Source of the DNA: Acidobacteriota bacterium
GTDB lineage: Bacteria > Acidobacteriota > Polarisedimenticolia > Polarisedimenticolales > Polarisedimenticolaceae
Assembly: GCA_029861955.1 (NCBI GenBank)
Contig: JAOTYK010000019.1
Location: 1-64,000, forward strand
DNA: 64,000 nt
Reading direction: 5' to 3'
Shown here: in pieces, positions 8,837 to 16,008 of the stretch
How positions within the stretch are numbered: position 1 is the stretch's first letter
Layout: each line of letters starts with the position of its first letter
Translations under genes and position numbers: made by a program
Notes under the pieces: model-generated
What the model was told of the DNA's origin: nothing
Databases searched by the model: none
What the model saw: only the letters and a program-made list of their open reading frames with translations

Positions 8837-10753
8837 GTGAAAACGCTCGATCGATTCTTCTCTCTGGATGGAGAGCTCGCCCGCGCCATCGAGGGCTACG
8901 AAGAGCGGCAGGGGCAGCGGCAGATGGCCGAGACCGTTGCCCAGACTCTCGAGCGCGGGGGGGTTCGCCTGATCGAGGCCGCGACGGGCACGGGCAAGAC
9001 GCTGGCCTATCTCTTGCCGCTGATCCTCTCCGGTCGTCGGGTCATCATCTCGACCGGAACCCTTAACCTGCAGGATCAGATCGACCAGAAAGACCTTCCG
9101 TTCGTGCGGGACAAACTTGGACTCAACGTCGATTGGCGAGTGATGAAGGGGCGAGACAATTACCTCTGTCGCTATCGCCTTGCGGAGTTCGCCCGTCAGC
9201 CGCTCCTTCGAGATGCAAGCGAGGCCCGGCATGTCGACACGGTCGTCGCCTGGGCAGGCGAGACCGAGTCCGGGGATCGCGCCGAACTCAAGGGGCTACC
9301 CGAGCGACTTCAATTCTGGCGGGATATCAACGCTCGCGCCGATACGTGCACCGGCAGCCGCTGCCCGGAGTACGAGAACTGTTGGTTGACCCGCGTCAAG
9401 CGAGAGGCACAGCAGACCAACATCGTCATCGTGAACCACCACCTGTTCTTTGCGGATCTTGCTGTTCGTTCGGAGTTTGGTTCCGTCTTGCCAGAGTACG
9501 ACACGGTCGTCTTCGATGAGGCGCACCTTCTCGAGGAAGTTGCGACCCTCTACTTCGGGATCCAGGTGTCCACGAACCAGATCGAGGAGTTGGCCCGTGA
9601 CGCGGAGAAGCTCTCGGCTGCCGGCGGTGGGCCAAAGGTCAACGGCGCGGGTGCGGGGCCCCTGCGTGAGGCCGCACGGGAATTCTTCATGCCGTTGCAG
9701 GGACGCCTCAGAGACGCCATCGGACGGATTCGTTTCGATCCTCCAGGCCACGGCGGCGCAGACCTCGAGGCCGAGTGGGCGGTCCTGTCCCACGCACTCG
9801 ATGAGGTCTCGCGGCAATCGGCCGCGCTCGAAACGGGTGCCGAGACCGTCGAGTCGCTCCCGCGTCGCTGCGAGACGATCCGTGTTGCGTTGCAGAACAT
9901 CGTGCCGCGCGACGATCCGGGGACCGTTTACGGCATCGAGATGCGTGGGAGGGCATCGGTCGTCCTGACCGCGTCGCCGATCGATGTGGCGGACACGCTT
10001 CGCGAGCGGCTCTTCGAGCGAGTTGACGCCGCGGTCCTTACATCGGCGACCCTTGCTATCGGCGGCAAGTTCGACTTCTATCGTCAGCGGTTGGGTGTCG
10101 ATGACGCGGAAGGGACAATCGTCCCCTCGTCTTTTGATTACGAGACGCAGGCCGCACTCTACCTGCCACCCCACATGCCCGAGCCACGCGAGCCCCAGTA
10201 CTTCGACCGTGCCCTGGACGAGATTATCGCTCTGCTGGAACTTAGCGGCGGGCGGGCGTTTCTCTTGTTCACGTCCCACGCACAGATGAATCGTGTGCAC
10301 GAACGGCTCTCTGAATACGAGCGATGGCCGCTCCTGTTGCAGGGGCAAGGCAGTAAGGCCGGCCTGATCGAGACGTTCCGCACGACCGATCGGGCGGTGC
10401 TCCTCGGTACGACGTCGTTCTGGCAGGGTGTGGACGTCGCCGGCCCGGCGTTGTCGCTGGTCGTGATCGACAAGCTCCCGTTTGACGTTCCCAGCGATCC
10501 GCTGGTGGCGGCTCGGATCGAACGACTACGGGACCAGGGACAGAACCCGTTCATGGAATACCAGTTGCCGATGGCGGTGTTGGATCTCAAGCAGGGACTC
10601 GGCAGGCTGCTGCGAGGACGCGAGGACCGTGGCGTACTGGCGGTGCTTGACGGCCGTCTCGTGAGTCGCCGGTACGGCAAGGTGTTCCTCGAGTCGCTGC
10701 CACCCTACAGCCGCTTCCGTGACCGTGAACCGCTTGCCGGGTTTTTTCGCTGA
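8837..10753 (+). CDS. DinG/XPD-type ATP-dependent DNA helicase with Fe-S cluster
   Basis: A 638-residue superfamily 2 helicase with Walker A GTGKT at 51-55 and a DEAH box at 227-230. The XPD/DinG four-cysteine Fe-S site is complete, with Cys111, Cys171, Cys176 and Cys182. Late motifs include GTTSFWQGVDVAG and QGLGRLLRG. Such helicases unwind DNA 5' to 3' and act on R-loops, forks and damaged DNA. No N-terminal exonuclease domain is fused, unlike some Firmicute DinG. The start codon is GTG at 8837. It follows glyA by 28 bp. Confidence 0.93.
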   Translation: MKTLDRFFSLDGELARAIEGYEERQGQRQMAETVAQTLERGGVRLIEAATGTGKTLAYLLPLILSGRRVIISTGTLNLQDQIDQKDLPFVRDKLGLNVDWRVMKGRDNYLCRYRLAEFARQPLLRDASEARHVDTVVAWAGETESGDRAELKGLPERLQFWRDINARADTCTGSRCPEYENCWLTRVKREAQQTNIVIVNHHLFFADLAVRSEFGSVLPEYDTVVFDEAHLLEEVATLYFGIQVSTNQIEELARDAEKLSAAGGGPKVNGAGAGPLREAAREFFMPLQGRLRDAIGRIRFDPPGHGGADLEAEWAVLSHALDEVSRQSAALETGAETVESLPRRCETIRVALQNIVPRDDPGTVYGIEMRGRASVVLTASPIDVADTLRERLFERVDAAVLTSATLAIGGKFDFYRQRLGVDDAEGTIVPSSFDYETQAALYLPPHMPEPREPQYFDRALDEIIALLELSGGRAFLLFTSHAQMNRVHERLSEYERWPLLLQGQGSKAGLIETFRTTDRAVLLGTTSFWQGVDVAGPALSLVVIDKLPFDVPSDPLVAARIERLRDQGQNPFMEYQLPMAVLDLKQGLGRLLRGREDRGVLAVLDGRLVSRRYGKVFLESLPPYSRFRDREPLAGFFR

Positions 10754-10763
10754 GTCCCTACGC

Positions 10764-10772
10764 TGCTATCAT
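10764..10772 (+). promoter_or_regulatory. Candidate extended -10 promoter (TGCTATCAT) of the dipeptidase gene
   Basis: TGC followed by TATCAT forms an extended -10 element 25 bases before the ATG at 10798. The same TGCTATAnT pattern appears upstream of 22719 (minus), 22827 (plus) and 31963 (minus). No convincing -35 box is visible, as is normal for extended -10 promoters. Confidence 0.35.
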
Positions 10773-10797
10773 CAGCGCCCCAGAGCAAGGAGCTCCC

Positions 10798-12006
10798 ATG
10801 CGACGTCAGATCCCGCTTCTGATTCTGATCGCGTTGTGCACGATCTCGTGCTCGACGCACGAGCCCGTACGCGACGATTCGATCACTCGGGCCAGGGACC
10901 TCGCCCGTCGGGTGATGATCGTCGATACCCACGTTGACGTGCCGTATCGATTACAAACGTCGGACGCCGATATTTCCGGCCCTGCGCCGGATGGGGACTT
11001 CGACTATCCCCGTGCCGTCGAAGGCGGACTCGATCTACCGTTCATGTCGATCTACGTACCGGCAAGCTATCAGGAGACGGGTGGCGCGAAGGTATTTGCA
11101 GATCAGATGCTGGACCAACTCGAAGCCATTGTCGCCGAGCATCCTGACAAATTTGCACTTGTTCACGACTCGGACGATGCGGAGCGAATCTTCGCGGCGG
11201 GGAAGATCGGTTTCGCGCTCGGGATGGAGAACGGCGCTCCGGTGGAGGGCGATCTCGCGAATCTATCCCACTTCCATGAACGCGGCATCCGCTACATCAC
11301 GCTGACCCACTCGAAGGACAACGAGATTTGCGACTCGTCCTACGACCCCGCGCGCACCTGGAACGGTCTCAGTCCGTTTGGTCACGAAGTCGTTGCCGAG
11401 ATGAATCGGCTCGGAATCATGATCGATGTATCCCACATCAGCGACGCCGCCTTTGAGCAGGTTCTCGATGTAACCCGCGCGCCGGTGATCGCCTCCCACT
11501 CGAGTTGTCGTCATTTCACGCCGGACTTCGAACGCAACATGAGCGATGAGATGATTCGGCGACTGGCGGAGAACGGCGGCGTGATACAGATCAATTTTGG
11601 CTCATCGTTTCTTGACGGCACGTACCAGAAGGCTCGTTCAGCTCACTGGAAAGCGGTGGGGGAGTATCTGGACGAAAACGGTATCGATCACTCGTCCGCA
11701 GAGGCGGCAGACTATCAGAAACAGTATTTCACCGATCGTCCCCTAGCCGTGTCGACCCTCGAGCGCGTCGTCGAACACATCGAACACGTGGTGAAGCTTG
11801 TCGGTGTCGATCACGTTGGAATCGGTTCTGACTTTGACGGCGTTGGGGACTCGCTCCCGAAACAGTTGCAGGACGTTTCCGCCTACCCCAACCTGATCGC
11901 GGAGTTGCTGCGTCGTGGCTACGATGACGCCGAAGTCGAGAAGATCTGCGGCGGAAACCTGCTGCGAGTCTGGAAGGAAGTCGAGCAGGCGGCAGCCGCT
12001 CAGTAG
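10798..12006 (+). CDS. Membrane dipeptidase (peptidase M19), lipoprotein
   Basis: A 402-residue zinc dipeptidase of the renal dipeptidase family. The N-terminus has a lipoprotein signal with cysteine in ALCTISC, so the enzyme should be membrane-anchored outside the cytoplasm. The metal-binding HxD sits in VDTHVDVPY. Other family segments are GMENGAPVEGDL, ITLTHSKDNEICDS, IDVSHISD, ASHSSCRHF and HVGIGSDFDG. The family hydrolyses dipeptides such as Cys-Gly and often D-containing dipeptides. It converges with a gamma-glutamyltranspeptidase gene, the stops overlapping by seven bases. The two activities are consecutive in glutathione breakdown, though this pairing is inference. Confidence 0.92.
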   Translation: MRRQIPLLILIALCTISCSTHEPVRDDSITRARDLARRVMIVDTHVDVPYRLQTSDADISGPAPDGDFDYPRAVEGGLDLPFMSIYVPASYQETGGAKVFADQMLDQLEAIVAEHPDKFALVHDSDDAERIFAAGKIGFALGMENGAPVEGDLANLSHFHERGIRYITLTHSKDNEICDSSYDPARTWNGLSPFGHEVVAEMNRLGIMIDVSHISDAAFEQVLDVTRAPVIASHSSCRHFTPDFERNMSDEMIRRLAENGGVIQINFGSSFLDGTYQKARSAHWKAVGEYLDENGIDHSSAEAADYQKQYFTDRPLAVSTLERVVEHIEHVVKLVGVDHVGIGSDFDGVGDSLPKQLQDVSAYPNLIAELLRRGYDDAEVEKICGGNLLRVWKEVEQAAAAQ

Positions 12007-13649
12007 CCTCGCGCGCAACCGTCTTTGCGGGATTCCGTCGCACCGGAAAGCACGCCACTCTGCGGATCGCGTGCAACCGCCTGGTAACCCCCGTAGCTGT
12101 CCACTCCCGGGCCGAGTCGATGTCCTCTGCGGGACAGATCTTGACGAATCTCGTCGGGGACCTCGGACTCCAGATGCAGGACCCCTCCCGCGGTCATCAG
12201 CGTGCCGGTCGGCTCCGATGAATCCGTGTGATAGAACCGCGCGGCATCGCCGGCCTCCTGTAGGTTCATGTCGAGGTCCAGCATGTTGACGAGTATCTGG
12301 ACATGTCCCTGAGGTTGCATGTCACCGCCCATGACGCCGAATGCCAGCCACGGTTGTCCGTCCTTCATGGCGAACGCAGGAATGATCGTGTGGAACGGAC
12401 GCTTTCCCGGCTTGAGGTGATTCGGGCTTTCGGGATACAGGTTAAAGAGCGCACCACGATTCTGGATGCCGAAGCCCCACTGAGGGAGGACGTAACCCGA
12501 GCCGAAGCCGGTGTAGTTGCTCTGGATCAGCGAGACCATGTTGCCGTCCCTGTCGGCCACGGCGAGGTAGGTCGTGTCTCCGCGAGCCATACCCGGATCG
12601 CCCGGCTCGAGGCGCTCTGCCGCACGATTCATGTCGATCCGTTTGGCCTGCGTGCGTCCGTAAGCTTTCGAGATCAGGTTGCCTGTGGGGACTTCGGCAA
12701 ACTCCGGATCGGCATAGAATCGCGCCCGGTCTTCGTAGGCCAACTTCTTGGCCTCGATCATCAGATGCCAGAAGTTCGCCGACTCGCGACCCATCGAACG
12801 AAGATCGAAACCCTCGAGGATGTTCAGCATCTCGAGCGCGGCGATGCCTTGCCCGTTGGGCGGCAGCTCGAACAGGTCGACGCCACGATAGGAGGTGGAC
12901 TGGGGTTCGACCCAATCGGACGAGTGTCGTGTCAAGTCTTCGATGGAGAAGAACCCACCCTGGGCCTCCGAGAACGCAACGATCGCCCGCGCGATCTCGC
13001 CGTCGTAGAATGCCGCGCGCCCGGCGGTCGCCAGTTGGCGATAGGTTCCCGCCAGAGCCGGGTTTCGGAAGATCTGTCCTTCGTCGGGGGCCTTACCGTC
13101 GAGGAGGAACACCTCGGCAAATCCGGGCTTCTCTCCGAAGATCTTCACGGACCGTTTCCATTCGGCGGCGATCACTTTGGGGACGGGTCGGCCTGTTTCA
13201 GCCGCCGCGATCGACGGGGCGAGAATGCTTGCCATCGGCAGTTTGCCGAAGCGATCGTGGAGTACAAACCACCCGTCGACCGCACCGGGCACGCTCCAGG
13301 CGTAGGGGCTGTGGAGAGGGATAGTGCCGTCGTCCTCCGCAGGAACGGAGCCCGCCGTCAACGCCGCGGGGGCTCGGCCGGACCCGTTGAGACCGTGGAG
13401 TCTTCCGCTGTTTGCGTCCCAGAGGATCGCGAAGAGGTCACCTCCTACGCCACAGGACGTCGGTTCGAGAAAGCCGAGCGCGGCGTTGACTCCGATGGCG
13501 GCATCGACGGCCGTGCCGCCTTCTTTCAGAAGATCCAGACCGATCTGGACTGCTTGCGGATGGGCAGCCGCGACCATCCCGTTCTTCGCGTGGACCACGC
13601 GATGGGTCGGGGCATGTTTTCCTCCCGGAGCGTCGAAATTCCTGGGCAT
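12000..13649 (-). CDS. Gamma-glutamyltranspeptidase family protein, no signal peptide
   Basis: A 549-residue Ntn-hydrolase of the GGT family. Family segments include GGTAVDAAIGVNAALG, SCGVGGD and ELPPNGQGIAALEMLNIL. The expected autocleavage site is GDTTYLAVADRDGNMVS with the nucleophilic threonine near 359, followed by GSGYVLPQWGFGIQNRG and GVMGGDMQPQGH. The enzyme processes itself into two subunits and transfers or hydrolyses gamma-glutamyl groups. The N-terminus (MPRNFDAPGG) shows no signal peptide, so a cytoplasmic place is likely, unlike periplasmic E. coli GGT. Substrate cannot be set from sequence; glutathione-like or acylase-type use is possible. Confidence 0.92.
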   Translation of the reverse strand: MPRNFDAPGGKHAPTHRVVHAKNGMVAAAHPQAVQIGLDLLKEGGTAVDAAIGVNAALGFLEPTSCGVGGDLFAILWDANSGRLHGLNGSGRAPAALTAGSVPAEDDGTIPLHSPYAWSVPGAVDGWFVLHDRFGKLPMASILAPSIAAAETGRPVPKVIAAEWKRSVKIFGEKPGFAEVFLLDGKAPDEGQIFRNPALAGTYRQLATAGRAAFYDGEIARAIVAFSEAQGGFFSIEDLTRHSSDWVEPQSTSYRGVDLFELPPNGQGIAALEMLNILEGFDLRSMGRESANFWHLMIEAKKLAYEDRARFYADPEFAEVPTGNLISKAYGRTQAKRIDMNRAAERLEPGDPGMARGDTTYLAVADRDGNMVSLIQSNYTGFGSGYVLPQWGFGIQNRGALFNLYPESPNHLKPGKRPFHTIIPAFAMKDGQPWLAFGVMGGDMQPQGHVQILVNMLDLDMNLQEAGDAARFYHTDSSEPTGTLMTAGGVLHLESEVPDEIRQDLSRRGHRLGPGVDSYGGYQAVARDPQSGVLSGATESRKDGCARGY

Positions 13650-13755
13650 CGGACCGATCCTAACCGAAAAGCGGGATCTCCGTCCTCGCGCCGGATGCGT
13701 CCAAACCGTGGGTCCGTCGTACTACCCTATGAAGTCTCGGATACAGGAGTTATCG

Positions 13756-14739
13756 ATGTCGGTACGTTCCACGGTTCAAATCTCGCTCTTCGCCTTCCTG
13801 GCCCTTTTCCTTCTCTCGACAGGATCGCTGTCGGCCGAGGAGCCACCGCCACCGCCACCGCGATCGGCGCCGCAGGTCCTTTCGCTGTTCGGCAGTGGAG
13901 GAACGTACCTCGGTGTTCGACTTGAGGAAGAGATCGACCATGAAGAGGGTGGGGCCCGCGTGACGACCGTCGTCGACGGGTCGCCTGCCGACGACGCCGG
14001 TCTCGAGGTGGGGGACATCATCGTCGAGTTCGACGGCGATGTGATCCGCGGTCCAGCCGCCTTGTCAAAGAAGATCAGCAGCCGTGACCCCGGCGACAAG
14101 ATCAAGATTCGTATCGTTCGCGAGCGTCGTAAGCAATCCATCGACGTAGAGCTCGGAGAACGGGCGTCGTCGGCCCTGGCCGCGCTCGCGCCGCTCGATG
14201 CCTCACGGTCCTACGAGTTCTTCTTCGATGACCTCGAGGTGCCAAACGTCGACCCGGAGGTTCTGGAACGCGCGCTGGAGAGCGCCGGTAGGGCGCTCGG
14301 CGAGTTGAAGTTTCCCGGTTACTCGGTTGCATGCGCCGATGGCGATTGCGAGGGAACATCCCTTTTCTCATTCGGTTCGCGACCGACGCTGGGTGTTCAT
14401 CTCGTCGAGACCACGTCGGAGCTCCGCGAGCATCTCGGCGGCAGCGACGACGCGGGTGTGCTCGTGAGCCGTGTCCTGAGGGGAACCCCTGCGGATAGCG
14501 CGGGGATCGAGGTCGGGGATCTGATCCTGCGTGTCGATGGGGACGAGGTCTCGGACGCCAGGGAATTGCGTGGTGCGCTTCGCGAGCTGGCCGGTGAGGC
14601 GTTCATGATCGAGATCGTTCGCGACGGCGACGCGCTCACCCTGGAGGTCGTGCTTCCTGAGCAGGATGCCGACGCCAACGGCCCCAAGGCGCTCTTTTCT
14701 CCGCCGGGATTCTTGATGCCTGTAGCCTTCCCCGTCTAG
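13756..14739 (+). CDS. Exported protein with two PDZ domains
   Basis: A 327-residue protein. A signal peptide (about 1-28, hydrophobic core ISLFAFLALFLLSTG) is followed by a proline run. PDZ-like domain 1 (about 50-130) contains GSPADDAGLEVGDIIVEFDG, and PDZ domain 2 (about 215-300) contains GTPADSAGIEVGDLILRVDG. No HtrA-type protease or S2P domain accompanies them, so it is likely a periplasmic adaptor binding exposed C-termini rather than a protease. The ATG at 13756 was chosen because AGGAG lies seven bases upstream, although the frame is open further. A perfect palindrome follows its stop. Confidence 0.87.
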   Translation: MSVRSTVQISLFAFLALFLLSTGSLSAEEPPPPPPRSAPQVLSLFGSGGTYLGVRLEEEIDHEEGGARVTTVVDGSPADDAGLEVGDIIVEFDGDVIRGPAALSKKISSRDPGDKIKIRIVRERRKQSIDVELGERASSALAALAPLDASRSYEFFFDDLEVPNVDPEVLERALESAGRALGELKFPGYSVACADGDCEGTSLFSFGSRPTLGVHLVETTSELREHLGGSDDAGVLVSRVLRGTPADSAGIEVGDLILRVDGDEVSDARELRGALRELAGEAFMIEIVRDGDALTLEVVLPEQDADANGPKALFSPPGFLMPVAFPV

Positions 14740-14741
14740 AA

Positions 14742-14759
14742 TCCTCACGATCGTGAGGA
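14742..14759. promoter_or_regulatory. Perfect 18-bp palindrome upstream of the aminotransferase gene
   Basis: TCCTCACGA is followed immediately by TCGTGAGGA, an 18-bp perfect dyad with no loop, 22 bases before the GTG at 14782 and 2 bases after the PDZ gene stop. The lack of a loop and of a T-run argues against an intrinsic terminator. A dimeric repressor operator for the aminotransferase-transketolase pair is the likelier reading. Confidence 0.4.
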
Positions 14760-14781
14760 CTAGAGACCGGGAGGGGCCATT

Positions 14782-15984
14782 GTGAGTGTTCTGTCGCGTC
14801 GTGCCCGTGAGTTGGGCACGGAAAACGCATTCGTCGTACTGGGGGAGGTTGCGCGTCTCGAGGCTGACGGCGCGGATGTCGTTTCGTTCTGCATCGGCCA
14901 GCCCGACTTCCCGACTCCCGAGAACATTTGTAACGCGGCGATCGCGGCGATCCGTGAGGGCAAGCACGGTTATACGCCGTCACCGGGAATCGAACCGCTT
15001 CGTCACGCCGTTGCCGAATACTTGACGCGAACCCGCGGGGTCGTCGTCGAGCCGGATCACGTCGTCTGTGGTTGCGGTGGGAAGCCGTTCATCGGCTACA
15101 CCATCCAGAGCGTGACCGACTACGGAGTGGGAGAGGAGGTCATTTATCCCAATCCGGGTTTCCCGATTTATGACTCCCAGGTGACCGCCTGTGGAGCCAT
15201 CCCCGTTCCGCTTGATCTGAGAGAGAGTCGTGGCTTCGGCTTCGACATGGACGAGCTCCGTGCGCGGGTCAACGAGAAGACACGCCTGCTGATTCTCTGT
15301 AGCCCGCAGAATCCGACCGGCGGATGTCTTTCGCGGTCGGACCTGGAACAGGTGGCAGAGATCGTTCGTCCGTTCGATAACCTGTGGATCTACTCCGACG
15401 AGGTCTACTCCGGTCTGGTCTACGACGGCGACTTCGCGAGTATCGCGGCCGTGGACGGCATGCAAGAGCGGACGGTCATCGCGGATTCCGCGTCCAAGAC
15501 CTACGCGATGACCGGTTGGCGGATCGGCTACGCGGCCAATGCGAAGCTGGCACCGGCGATGACCCGATGGGTCACCAATACCGATTCCTGCCCACCGCAC
15601 CCCAATCAATTCGCCGTCGTCGAGGCATTGAACGGACCTCAGGACGCCGCGTTGGAAATGCGAGATGTGTTTCACAAGCGACGGGATCGTATCGTTGCCG
15701 GTCTCAACGACCTCGACGGCGTGCATTGCCTGACGCCCGGCGGTGCGTTCTACGTCTGGCCTAACGTCACCGAACTGTGCAAGATCGTCGGGGTCGAGGA
15801 CAGCGAGTCGCTGAGGAAGCGACTGCTGTACGACGCCGGCGTCGCGGTGTTGGCCGACATCCACTTCGGTCGGAAGGTCGAGGGCGACGGCGAACATATC
15901 CGTTTCTCGTACGCGTCGTCCTTCGAGGCGATCGACGACGGGTTAGGCCGAATCGAGGATTTCATCAAGAAGAACCGTCGCTGA
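14782..15984 (+). CDS. Class I/II PLP-dependent aminotransferase
   Basis: A 400-residue fold-type I aminotransferase of the aspartate aminotransferase family. The signatures are CIGQPDFPTPENI near the N-terminus, NPTGG at 177-181, YSDEVY around 206 and the PLP lysine in SASKTYAMTGWRIGY (Lys239). It moves amino groups between an amino acid and a 2-oxo acid, and the substrate cannot be told from sequence. The start is GTG at 14782 with GGAGGGG upstream. The transketolase-like gene begins 24 bp after its stop, so the two probably form an operon under the palindrome at 14742-14759. Confidence 0.92.
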   Translation: MSVLSRRARELGTENAFVVLGEVARLEADGADVVSFCIGQPDFPTPENICNAAIAAIREGKHGYTPSPGIEPLRHAVAEYLTRTRGVVVEPDHVVCGCGGKPFIGYTIQSVTDYGVGEEVIYPNPGFPIYDSQVTACGAIPVPLDLRESRGFGFDMDELRARVNEKTRLLILCSPQNPTGGCLSRSDLEQVAEIVRPFDNLWIYSDEVYSGLVYDGDFASIAAVDGMQERTVIADSASKTYAMTGWRIGYAANAKLAPAMTRWVTNTDSCPPHPNQFAVVEALNGPQDAALEMRDVFHKRRDRIVAGLNDLDGVHCLTPGGAFYVWPNVTELCKIVGVEDSESLRKRLLYDAGVAVLADIHFGRKVEGDGEHIRFSYASSFEAIDDGLGRIEDFIKKNRR

Positions 15985-16008
15985 TCGCGACGACCGGGGA
16001 GAATAATC

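Noticed and set aside
12303-13925. 540-codon open frame on the plus strand opposite the gamma-glutamyltranspeptidase gene
   Set aside because: The minus frame carries all GGT motifs; the plus frame has no domain, signal or ribosome site and runs into the next gene in another frame.
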